NCBI GenBank assembly: GCA_014529385.2
Contig: CM043960.1
Coordinates: 23,808,396-23,872,395 of the forward strand
DNA: 64,000 nucleotides
Reading direction: 5' to 3'
DNA from: Adiantum capillus-veneris
Lineage: Eukaryota > Streptophyta > Polypodiopsida > Polypodiales > Pteridaceae
Shown: one piece after another, positions 36,416 to 46,160 of the stretch
Numbering within the stretch: position 1 is the first letter of the stretch
Layout of the letters: each line of letters opens with the position of its first letter
Made by a program: the position numbers and the translations under genes
Notes under the pieces: model-generated
What the model saw: only the letters and a program-made list of their open reading frames with translations
Databases searched by the model: none
What the model was told of the DNA's origin: nothing

Positions 36416-37030
36416 CTAGGCCATAATGGTTATGGGCCGTATTGCCTTTGCTTTCCATTGGTATTTTGTTGCTGCCGGTTTTTGTAGATGGTTTGGCACT
36501 TCATTGTTTGCCATTGGTTTGTTGTTGATTGGCGTCCACATAAGTTTGTTTTCCTTTTTGAAATGAAGTTGTCCGCCTTTTGTTGTTGCTTGTACTGAAT
36601 GGAGTTGCTTTTGCTTTTGCTTTGGTATCCAAATGTGAGTGATATTTGGGTTATGGCTAAGCATTTTCTTTGGGATCCATATCATGCCATTTCTATCCTT
36701 CCGCATCCATACTTGTTTTCTTTGTTTTGCTAACCTAGATCTTTGCATTGTGGCCGGTGACTACATATGTCTGTAATTAGCATGGTTGGTTTTTACCTGA
36801 TTGTTGGTCTCGGTTATCAGGTCTTTCTTTGATGGCATTTTTGCTTTTGGCTTCTGTTCCAGTGATTGCATGGCTTGCAGCTTATCATTCTGGTATTGCT
36901 GAGAAAAGGCTATCACCTGTTTTTCATGTTCATGTTGAATTTTGACTACCCTTGCTTTCCAATCTATCTGCACATTGTACTCTTTTTGCCAAGGTTGCCC
37001 CAACATCATTGGGTGTTGTGTGCTACATGA
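36416..37030 (-). pseudogene. Post-integrase protease end and W-repeat tail of element A
   Basis: The minus strand reads QHPMMLGQPWQKEYNVQIDW at about 36960-37020, matching QHPLLLGQPWQKQYNAMIDW of B. This is followed by a tail with repeats such as RKQVWMRK, GMIWIPKK, THIWIPKQ and KLMWTPIN. It is broken into two frames (36761-37072, 36416-36748). The upstream half of the domain, with the DSGA site, has been removed by the gag-pol deletion whose junction lies at about 37014-37030. Confidence 0.82.
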
Positions 37031-38340
37031 TCTCTTGGGTCTCTGCTTCCGGTGTATTTCTTGTTTACCCATTTTTGCACTTGAGAAGGCCTAATTCTCC
37101 GATGATCTACAAACCTCATCATTGGATCTCCCCGTCCTAATCGATATACCTCCTCAGGCCTTCTGTAATAGGCTGGTTCCTCTCCCAGTGGTGCTCCTAA
37201 GCCATAATTTCTAACGGTTCTAGCTGGAGGTGGTCCTTGACGCTCTGTCGACCCTTGAGTCTTTGTCTTACTCTCTGCCTGATACCTTGAATAGAGTGGT
37301 GGTTCTTGCAAATCCCTTAGCCCTCGTGCGGTTTGATAACCATCTCAATTTCGGTCTAGTTCCATTGTTGCCCTCTGTCGAAGCCATGCCTGCAATGATG
37401 GCTGGTTTGCCGGTTGGTCTTGGCTGTTGAATGCTTGTGGTCGGGTGGAATGTGAGGTAGTGTCATACTCATCTGAAAAAGGATTCGTTGACTTGCTTGG
37501 GGTGTAGGTGGCTCTTGGCACTTCCTCAGGGGCATATGCTGATGCTCCTGGACCTGTTGCCCTTTCGACCTCTTCTGGGAGAATACGTTGGTGTTCTCGC
37601 CCGTATCTATCAACAAAAACTATACCCTTCCCCGTAGCAGTTTCATAAGAGAATAAGTAAAGAACCTTGTCTTTTCTTAATTCGTTTACGCATGGTTCTT
37701 TGCTACGAAAGTAAGAGACTATACCCTCACTCTCATGTTTGTAGATTCCCACGTTCTCATTATAAGTTGAAACCCTCGTTGTTTTCTTATCATACATAAA
37801 AATAGCTCCGGGACGATCAATGTTTGGTGGCAGTTCTTGAGTTTCTGAAACCATTTTCCCTTTGGCCACGTTATCTCCATATGTGTTGTAATTTTCAGGG
37901 TTACTAACTATTAGATAGTGGTTCCCCTTTTCGTCTCGGAATCTATCTCCATCATCATATACTCGGATTATCTCCAATCTCTGAGCTGGTCTCTCTTCGA
38001 TACAAATGCACTTGCATCCTCAATAGTCAGAATAGACTAGGGCTCCCCTCGAGTTTGTTCCCTCTAAGAAGATCACAGTGAGCTTGGAATCATTCAAAGG
38101 ATTTTGGGAGGTGCTTCCTCCTCGCATAGGTCCATCATAGGTGAAACCTCCCAGCTGTTGACTACCCATCATGAAGAAAGATTTGTCTGACGAAGTGTCA
38201 ATATCACTACCTTCCTCAATAATCGGTGCTAGCGGATCTAGCCTTGCCTGAGTTACACTCTCTTCGGTGGACACTAAGCTACCTTGGTCACCTGCCACCT
38301 TCTGGTCTCTAACAATGTATCTTCCTGATCTCAAATTCAT
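37016..38340 (-). pseudogene. Gag N-terminal extension (ORF1) and truncated gag of element A
   Basis: One minus-strand frame runs from ATG 38340 (MNLRSGR, as in B at 45339) to about 37016. It is interrupted only by stops at 38020-38022 and 37345-37347. It contains the extension domain (GDRFRDEKGNHYLIV, compare GDRYLDDEGTMYLVV of B) and the start of Gag (FVDHRRIRPSQVQKWVNKKY, compare LVADHRRMRPSQVAKCMPKK). It then breaks at the deletion point. That the extension and Gag share one frame here suggests the frame change seen at the same place in B is a mutation, or a recoding site in B only. Confidence 0.82.
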
Positions 38341-40148
38341 CAAACTTATCAATGCAATTTATCACAAATCCAACCACTCACCTGGCAAAGGGTCAGTTTC
38401 TGCACAACTTCTTGCTTTGTTGCTGAATATACCTGTACACAAGCGTTTTAATTTCGACAATCGAGTCAAAGCATTTATCTGCTAGAGGTTATCTTAGTAA
38501 TGATTGGTATAACTAGAGAGTTAATCTCAACCACTACTATATTTTATACACTGCTGATGTTCTGGATTAGGTCTGCTAATCTGAAACTGTACTACCCTCA
38601 GGTGTTGGTCAATTTATGCTAAAAAGTCTGAAGTCAGTCTTTGCTTCGTCAAATGGGCAACCAAGGTCCAAATTCACTTCTGAAAGAAGTTCTGGAACCC
38701 TTAAGCCAAATAGAATCTCATTGTCTATGCCAAGTCAAATTTTCTTTCCAGTATGCCTCAATAGATATCTTACGCATAGGATGTCTCCTACTGTGTTTTG
38801 CCTGGATTTTTGCACTGTGGTTTCCCCTTGTTGTGCTGAGCTTACAACTACTTTTACTTTTTGGTTTGGACACCTATTAGCTGGTCAATGAGTCAGAAAT
38901 CTATTCCGACAGCCTGTTGCTGATATTGATCAGTCTAATCAACTCCAATTTGGACCAAAATTGACTAGGAGGCTTGCCTTAGGCTATACAACACCTGGCT
39001 ATGCTCACTGTCGAAGTCTGGCTTCAATTTCTTGCTTTAGACATCCTACGCGTAGGATGTCGTTTTCATCAGAATGGCTTCAAACTCAAAGCTCAGGCTC
39101 CCCTTGAGTTGCTGATCACTTTGGTATACTCAACATTTGGTTTGGAGTCTAAAATCACTCAGAAGACATCCTACGCGTAGGATGTCTTTTTGGCCTGTTT
39201 GACCCCAGACTTGTCCCACAGCTTCCCTTTGATGTCAGTAACCCAGTGGTATGCTTAGATTTTGGTTTGGATGTCAAAAGTCCCAAATTTCAGTTGTTCT
39301 TGCCTTTTTCAGTCAAAAGTGCTAAAGTCCGCTTTGAACCCAATTTTCTCACCCAAATGAGGTGAAACCCCTTTCAGTCACTCAATATATCATACAAGAC
39401 ATGCTCATGCAGCCATCTTATGGTTTTGGTCTCAAAATAATATTTTGGCACTATTTGGGTAGGATGTCTGGCAATTTCAGTCTCTCTGGCCTTATCCTAT
39501 CAAGATATGGCCAAATTTCCACTTTCCAGTTGAAATTAGGATATCCCTACATTTTGAACACACTGGTCAACTCAAAATCCCAAAATTCCTCCCAGATTAG
39601 CTTGTAGACATCCTACGTGTAGGATGTCTCCTGGCTTGAAATTAATTTTTTTCCTGACAGAAATGCTTCTGATGCTCTATAGATCTATCAGAAACACTCA
39701 CAGTAACTTTTGGACTTCAATTAGGCTTTCAAACACACCTTTGCGTCTTTTACAAACTTGTAATGACTTTACCAAGTAAGTGTACATGCATGAAATGCTC
39801 TAGATCCTAAATTGTGATGTCCTACTTACTCTACTCCTACTTATCATATGAAATGGTGATAATGGTGTTTTTGGTTGCTTTTTGGCCTCTCCGGACTCTC
39901 AAGCTCTCCTCTCACCGTTTCTACCACTCCAACTCCTACTCTAGAACTCGACTACTACCTAAAACTACCTTGGTCTACCTAATCTACCTAAGTCGAAGGA
40001 TCTAGGCCAGGCACACGCTTCCTAGAATCCCTCTAAGACCTAGAGAATCCTCCACCCTCTGATCCTATCTAAATGTAAAACAAGACTCTTGGCAAGCCAA
40101 AAATTTCAATCCTCAAGGATTAGTCTCGGTCACCTACCTAAGGTTTTC
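38341..40148 (-). other. Element A 5' leader
   Basis: Untranslated region of about 1.8 kb between PBS and the ORF1 ATG, with no supported ORF. It contains five palindrome sites, listed separately. Confidence 0.8.
38763..39629 (-). repeat. Element A palindrome array in the 5' leader (5 sites)
   Basis: Sites start at 38763 (degenerate), 39039, 39164, 39446 (right half only, TAGGATGTCT) and 39606 (one C-to-T change, giving ACGTGT). Spacings are 276, 125, 282 and 160 bp. The 276/125/282 run matches the 284/125/290 run in the B leader. The core at 39039 and 39164 is CATCCTACGCGTAGGATG. Confidence 0.9.
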
Positions 40149-40167
40149 GTCCCCGGTAGCGGCGCCA
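40149..40167 (-). other. Primer binding site of element A
   Basis: On minus TGGCGCCGCTACCGGGGAC, one base inside the 5' LTR. This TGGCGCCG..GGGGA type is common in plant non-chromovirus gypsy elements. I do not assign the exact tRNA. Confidence 0.88.
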
Positions 40168-40168
40168 A

Positions 40169-41103
40169 TGTTGGACGGATACGCCGTGACGGACGTCAGC
40201 ACAGCGAGAACTCACCTAACATGTAATGTCAGATAAGGAGGAAGCTCGACCCGCAGGCGCGTGGAAGCAAGAATAAGGTGTCAACCTACACTCGGCCGAC
40301 TCCTAACTAATTCCTACAGAGGTCTCTACCAATTGTCTAAGTCACAGCCTTCAAGACTGCATAAGAGGAAACTTCCTACAACGCTTTCTAGAGCCGAACA
40401 CCCATCAAAAAATCTCAAAACACCATAGAACTTGAAGGAGACCCTACTAATACCTATAGGTCACTCTCCCTAAGGTCTATGAACCAAAATCCCAACCCAA
40501 AACACCCGATGGAGAAACACGTAGGATGTCTGGCCGAAATCTGTAGGTCTTCGTTTCCAAAATCGAAAGTGCCTAATGTGTATTTCTACTCAATGTAAAC
40601 GCGTGGATATGCTGCAATGCAAAATCGGACAACATATGCTCACCCAAACACCTGATAAAACTCGTAGAAGGAGCTCACAAAACCGGACCGTACGCGCATA
40701 ATGTAGGTATCGGCGCGTAGCTCTCATCGGGGGCAAGATGCTGCACTTATCCGCACTCGATTCCGATCACCGGAGCACACGTAGCGTCAAGATGAAGCTC
40801 ACACTCTCTCTCTCGTACACAGTACGCTCACTCACAGACTTCAAAACTTTTTTTAAAAATGACAAAAGGTTTTTCATTAAGGTCAAAAAGTGGTATATAT
40901 ACCTTACAATTTCTCAAACCCTAAAGTTCCAAAATCAACCATCTACTCAAGCAAACTATCAAAACTGGAATACAATCCGGAAACTTCTGTAAGTCCCAAT
41001 AATTACAAGGTGAAAAATCAGGTTTTCCTCAATGAATGAATAATTACAAAAATAATAATCCTCCGAATAGTTAGATGCCGTGGGGTGTGTCCAGCTTCTA
41101 ACA
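40169..41103 (-). repeat. Element A 5' LTR
   Basis: 935 bp, TGTTGGACGG to CTTCTAACA on the plus strand. It has GGTATATATACC at 40892-40903 (possible TATA) and a palindrome half-site (CGTAGGATGTCT near 40519). Confidence 0.95.
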
Positions 41104-41108
41104 CTCGA

Positions 41109-42965
41109 TCATAGAACACGCACATATGACGTGAGACATTGTCACATCACATTCCTATAGAAAACATTGACAAGAACACTATAGAGGCCATGCCACATAT
41201 ATCAAAGCCATTGGAGCCTAGTTTGGCCTCTACACCCCAGTGTAATGCTACTTTAGCAGGGCACACAAGGGATTCTATCCATAGCCTGACTCTTAGAGCT
41301 TACCATAGGACTATACATGTTTGTGTTCCCTGTAGAGAGTTGTATGGTAGATTCTTGTCTAGTGAAAACACACTTGTGTGGATAGCAATCCATAGAGCAC
41401 ATGATGGTGCATCATAGGTTTGGCTAGCTTCTAGAATATCACTAGAGGCACAAGGATTTTTTGAGGAACATAGACATGTTTGAGACCTAGAAGTCACATA
41501 GTAGCACACTCTAGGATGAGTACTCGTAGTTCTTTTATGCTTCCTAGAGAATAAACACCATATTAAAGAGTTTGAGACTTTGGAGACAATTTGGGAATCA
41601 CCAATGTCTTGGAGATTTGACCATATGGACAAATCTCAAACTATTTTTTAAGACCAAAGCCACATGTTCTTGAGCCACATGTTTCATTGACCACACAGTC
41701 ACAGGTTGATGTCATATCTAGACCCATTGGTTGTTCTACACAGATTCTACCATTGATATGGAGCTAGGTGCTAGCTAGCTAATGACCATTAGAAAAAGAT
41801 CCAGGAGGTTGTAGATTTTATTGTTTGTACAGAGTTCTCTTATCCCTCCTAGTTGCACTAGACCCTTGACGTGCAGATTGACTATGATGTAGTAGACACA
41901 TGCACGTATACTAGAGGTATTTTTTTCCCTTTTGGTTTTTTCCCTCTCGGCATCCAAGTATGAGACCTTAATATAGAAGTTATTTTTATTTGTATCTAGG
42001 TAATAAAAGGTGCATTTCTATGCTGACACACCTTTCTAGGTAGTAGTGTTTTCTTTATGATTTTTCAACATAGATGTGCTTCAACTTTCACGCAGCATTG
42101 ATGTCTTGAGCTTCAGCATTTCATGTTTGCTTCCACAACTATCAATGAGATGCATAACATATCTCCAGGTGTTCACTTTCCATGCTTCATGTTTGTGATA
42201 TTTCTATTTTCTAATTGTGCTTCTTCATGGTTTCATTGAGTGTATTTAGTTATGTTTTGTTGTCTGCCATTATAGATGTGATACATTTGTCTTTGTTTTA
42301 GATAATTGACTTAGAGTTTAATCTAATCAATGAGCTTTGAGGTTAGGAATCCGTGACTTTAGCTTAACTCATTTACTTGATTGCTAGCCCTAGTTTGGTA
42401 AAATTATTTGAGTGTTTGAGACCTTAGGAGTATTTTAGGCATAGAAAGGGTTGCTCACAAAGAACACTAGTAATAATACAAAGAAAATGGAAGCAAAAAA
42501 CAAAAGTGCCACAAGTGTAAAAGATTAATTTGGAAGAGAAATCCCGGCTTGATTTTGGTACTTCACACATGTATTGCCTATGGTACTAGATCCCTAGAGG
42601 TTTCCAATCTGGGTGCTTTTCTTTGAGAAGTAAAAATCCTTGGGCATGCAAAATAAGCACACATGTCAAATGAATTTGAATCAATGTGATAAAATTGAAA
42701 AGAAAAATGAAATGAAAAGACTTCCATTGAGCTTCAAATAAAAATTTCAAGGGTTTGTTTGGAGTTGTGAGAGTCAGCTAGCTAATTGAAGTTGAAAAGA
42801 ACAATTATGGAATCTTGCAATTGGATAATCTTCCTAATTTAGCTAGTACTAGAGTAATTGTTTTAATCCTTATTCATAGATAACTAGTTGAGAGACTCGT
42901 CCATCAGCCCAAAACTCTTGATTAATCAATTTCAACAAGTGAAAATTAATTTTCCTTAATGGGAG
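41109..42965. other. Interior of element C between A and B, no recognisable gene
   Basis: Short open pieces only (up to 110 codons) with no domain I can name. It continues the sequence left of element A and ends at the GGGAG target site of B (42961-42965). Confidence 0.6.
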
Positions 42966-43907
42966 TGTTGAGCCAGCAGAGGATCACACCCGCATTTTTG
43001 CTCACACCCATCATTTTGTAACCATTGATTGTAATAAATGTCTTTCCGACATTAATTTTGATTTGAGCCATTCACTAAGTAACGGGACTCAATTGAGTTT
43101 CCAGCTTGTACTCCCGACGTAATTTCACCTGCTGATGTAAATAATTAGAGATGTTTTCACCTGCAAGGCTGAGGTATATAAGCCAAAGTTTTGTAACCTA
43201 AAAAAAAAAGAGATTCAATTATTAATCAAGGTGAGTTTTGAGCGTCGTGACTGTGTCTGAGAGAGAGAGAGTGAGAGAGAGTCTTATCTCCTTGCTACGC
43301 GAGCTACGGGACCGCCATTGGAGAAGCGACACCGCCATTGTGTTAGCAACGGTGAGAGCTACGCACAGATACCAAGAGTGCGCGCTATCGGCTTCTACGT
43401 GAGGTAAGTTCCTATGAGCTTCGGTGTGAGTTTTCTTCCAACTCGTGTGTCGGAATAGAGCGTGCAGCATATCTATAGAACCACAACGAGTAGAGCTACA
43501 CATTAGTACCATCGGGGTCAAGTTTCGGTCACCTGTATTTTTCGGCCTGTCTTCATACGCGTTTACCGCACGGAGTGGTTATAGGTTGATTTTGCAGTTC
43601 AAGTCTTTAGGGTGTTGTTCTTACCTAGTGTATAGACTTCCCCTTGAGTTTGAGATTGATTCGATGATTCTAGATCCTGTTTCATATAGCATTCGTTCGT
43701 AGTACGGATTTCAGTCACTTGCGTATTTTAGAACTTAGATTTGATTTCCTTAGTAGTGATTGTCATTAGAAGGTCGAGTAGGTGATTTGACACCCACCTA
43801 GTTGTTTCCATGCGCCTGCGGGTCAAGCTTCGTCCTCGTCTGACAAATTCTGTTGTTGGTTGAGTTCTCGCTATTTAGCTTCCGCTAGCGGCGTAACCGC
43901 CTTAACA
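42966..43907 (+). repeat. Element B 5' LTR
   Basis: 942 bp, TGTTGAGCCAGC to GCCTTAACA. Open frames of 99 codons (minus) and 85 codons (plus) recur in both LTRs and are not taken as genes. Confidence 0.97.
43175..43182 (+). promoter_or_regulatory. TATA box in element B LTR
   Basis: TATATAAG, repeated at 61268-61275 in the 3' LTR. Its position in the first third of the LTR fits a promoter. Confidence 0.7.
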
Positions 43908-43909
43908 TT

Positions 43910-43930
43910 TGGCGCCGCTGCCGGGGACGA
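43910..43930 (+). other. Primer binding site of element B
   Basis: TGGCGCCGCTGCCGGGGACG, two bases after the LTR. It matches the PBS of A except at one base. Confidence 0.9.
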
Positions 43931-45338
43931 GAGCCCTAAGTAGGTGACCTTAGACTAATCCTACGAGGTGAGTCGTATAAACTACTTTGTATACTTTAGT
44001 TAGAAAAGATCTAGGAGTGGTGGACTCCGAAGGTCTCGAGAGATACTAGGAAGTGGGGTATTCCTGGGTCTTCCGTGTTGACAGTATTTTTAGTTTAGCT
44101 TAGATTAGATTGTTTTTGATGGTGTTTAAGTGGTTGTTGACATAAAAAGCATTTGCTACTCCTTGTGTGGTAGTAAATCTCTTTATATTTTCAATTGCAA
44201 AAAATCCATTTTATGATTAGAAGTAGCTTAGGTAGGGCCTGATTTGATCCTGATCTAGAGCTATCAATTGGTGTTCTATTTGCTTGATGTGTTTGATTGC
44301 ATGTTAGATCACTGAAAAAGTCTCTTTGGTAGTGAAATATGCAATAAACAAAGTTCAGAAAAATTTTCTGTGTAACTGATTGTTGCTGAGCACTTAAAAG
44401 AGCTATTGGAAGAGTTCTGTGCTGAAAAACTGGAAATCTGCAACTTTAGACATCATACGCGTATGATGTCTTAGAACCTAAACAGAGACTAAAATTGAAA
44501 ATTTGACATTGCCAGAGTGTTTAGAAGGGGGGTTTTACCCTAAGATCAACTTAAAACAAGAGCATTAACACTCAAAGAAACCCAAAAAAGACAAGTCGGA
44601 GTCCAAGAAACGCAAAGAATAGGAAATTTTGGATTCAAATCTTGTTTTTTACATTCAAACCTGACAAAAACACTTGAAACTCAATTATAAACATTGGAGA
44701 AGGCTTAAAACCAAAAATAGTCAAAATCTGGGACAAAAGACATCATACGCGTATAATGTCTTTTGGCACTTCCACTGCTTATTTTTGAAATCTGACCTGA
44801 CAAGATTGTTACAAACACTGTGGAAAGCATAAATATCAAGTTTGGACCCAAATTGATGAAAAAGACATCATACGCGTATGATGTCTTTGACCTAATTTTG
44901 GACATATTTTGATACTTTGCTAACACAGATCCATTGTAATAGCTGTCTAGAGGTTATATTTCAAGTTTCATCCCATTTGGATCACAATTGACCCAAAAAA
45001 CAAGTCAAAAGCGGAAAATTGCCAAGAAAAGCCTAAATTAGTCATAACTTGCTCAAACAGAGTTCAAACTGAATTTTGTGAGTGAACAGAGCATAAAGAG
45101 GCCACTGAGAGTGAGCATAACCAAAATAGTCAAAATCTGTGAAAAAAGACATCATACGCGTATAATGTCTTTTTCAGCATAACAGTAACAAAATTCTCAC
45201 TTGATGAAACAGAAGTTGTCCAACTGACAAGATTAAACAGTTGACCAAGTATCAATCAGTTTGGATCAATTCTGACCACAAAAACTTGGGGAAAACAAAT
45301 TGCCGAGACGGAAAAGTTACAGTCCTTTAGGGGAATTG
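43931..45338 (+). other. Element B 5' leader
   Basis: Untranslated leader of about 1.4 kb without a supported ORF. It carries four palindromes, listed separately. The first in-frame ATG of ORF1 is at 45339. Confidence 0.8.
44448..45170 (+). repeat. Element B palindrome array in the 5' leader (4 sites)
   Basis: 24-bp sites start at 44448, 44738, 44863 and 45147 (spacings 290, 125, 284). Sites 1 and 3 are perfect palindromes with core CATCATACGCGTATGATG. Sites 2 and 4 share one identical change (TATAATG). The last site ends 168 bp before the ORF1 ATG. Confidence 0.96.
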
Positions 45339-46160
45339 ATGAATTTGAGATCGGGCAGGAATCTCCGGAATAATCAACCAAAACAAGGGGAACCAGCAAG
45401 TGTCATATCAACCGAGGGAAGTGTAAACCAAAGTTGGGTGCAACCATTAGAGCCGATCTTTGAAGGAAGTGTTTCTGATACTTCTTCGGAGAGGTCTTAC
45501 GAGATTTTCACCGAAAACTTGGAACACTTGAACCTGAACAACAGAGAAAATATGGCAGCGGGATCATCAAACCCTTCCACCACCATGAAGCTATTGTTCA
45601 TAAAATACCAGTACGACAATGAGCAAGGTGCCAAGATCTACAAAGATGGAATGGACCGCTATTGTGTAAAGATAGAAGATAGACCTAGTGAGTTCAAGGA
45701 CTTAGTGCCTGTGAGCTATAGCGGAGATAGATATCTAGATGACGAGGGTACCATGTACTTGGTAGTCCTAAACCCTAACATTGTGGACAAGTGGGGATTG
45801 ATGGGCACCAAAGCCAAAATAGATGAAGAACTCGAGGAGAAAGCACCAATAATGAACTTCCCTAATGCGAGGTTAAGAAGAGAGAATGAAACTACAAGGA
45901 TCAACACTGATAACATCTATGTGGGGCTATACAAATATAGTAATGGGGAGCAAGATCTCTATTATAGATGTGAAGAACCCTACACCAGAGAGTTGATAGA
46001 CCAAAAAAGACTTTATGTCTTTACCTACACAGAGGGATCGGAAGTGAAAATTGCCGCTTACGATAAGTATGGCAGGCCAATACTCAACAATGGGCAAGAA
46101 AGAATTAGAAGGATATACATACTTTGGGGGACCACTACATCAGTATTATGTTACTTCTAG
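45339..46160 (+). CDS. ORF1: N-terminal Gag extension of element B
   Basis: Begins MNLRSGRN at the ATG shared with element A. It has an acidic Ser-rich stretch (GSVSDTSSERSYEIF), then a compact domain with GDRYLDDEGTMYLVV and YDKYGRPI. I know no named family for it. The homologous part of A runs in one frame straight into Gag. In B the frame changes between about 46060 and 46110, where this ORF overlaps the Gag frame by about 110 bp and then ends in IYILWG. It is therefore probably the first part of one Gag precursor, split by a 1-base indel or joined by recoding. Its role is unknown. Confidence 0.7.
   Translation: MNLRSGRNLRNNQPKQGEPASVISTEGSVNQSWVQPLEPIFEGSVSDTSSERSYEIFTENLEHLNLNNRENMAAGSSNPSTTMKLLFIKYQYDNEQGAKIYKDGMDRYCVKIEDRPSEFKDLVPVSYSGDRYLDDEGTMYLVVLNPNIVDKWGLMGTKAKIDEELEEKAPIMNFPNARLRRENETTRINTDNIYVGLYKYSNGEQDLYYRCEEPYTRELIDQKRLYVFTYTEGSEVKIAAYDKYGRPILNNGQERIRRIYILWGTTTSVLCYF

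Larger units (their letters stand above)
20230..41103 (-). mobile_element. Element A: gag-pol-deleted giant Ty3/gypsy derivative with ORF3 and palindromes
   Basis: Minus-strand element with LTRs at 40169-41103 (5') and 20230-21165 (3'). It has a PBS, a leader with palindromes, Gag N-terminal extension, a second-protease remnant, internal PPT, conserved non-coding block, second palindrome array, decayed ORF3, a small inverted repeat and 3' PPT. The order matches element B (42966-61999), but about 7.5 kb from mid-gag to the post-integrase protease is gone. Its own length is about 12.1 kb once the 8.8-kb chromovirus inserted at 25104 is removed. The LTRs differ by roughly 5% by eye, so it is older than B. 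Remaining ORFs carry stops and frameshifts. Confidence 0.93.

Noticed and set aside
42961-42965. GGGAG before element B as part of its PPT rather than a target duplication
   Set aside because: GGGAG also follows the 3' LTR at 62000-62004, and the flanks join sensibly, so it is a true duplication that happens to match the PPT end.
43222-43702. 99-codon minus and 85-codon plus open frames in the B LTR, repeated at 61315-61795
   Set aside because: They recur only because LTRs are duplicated; no domain and no independent sign of coding.
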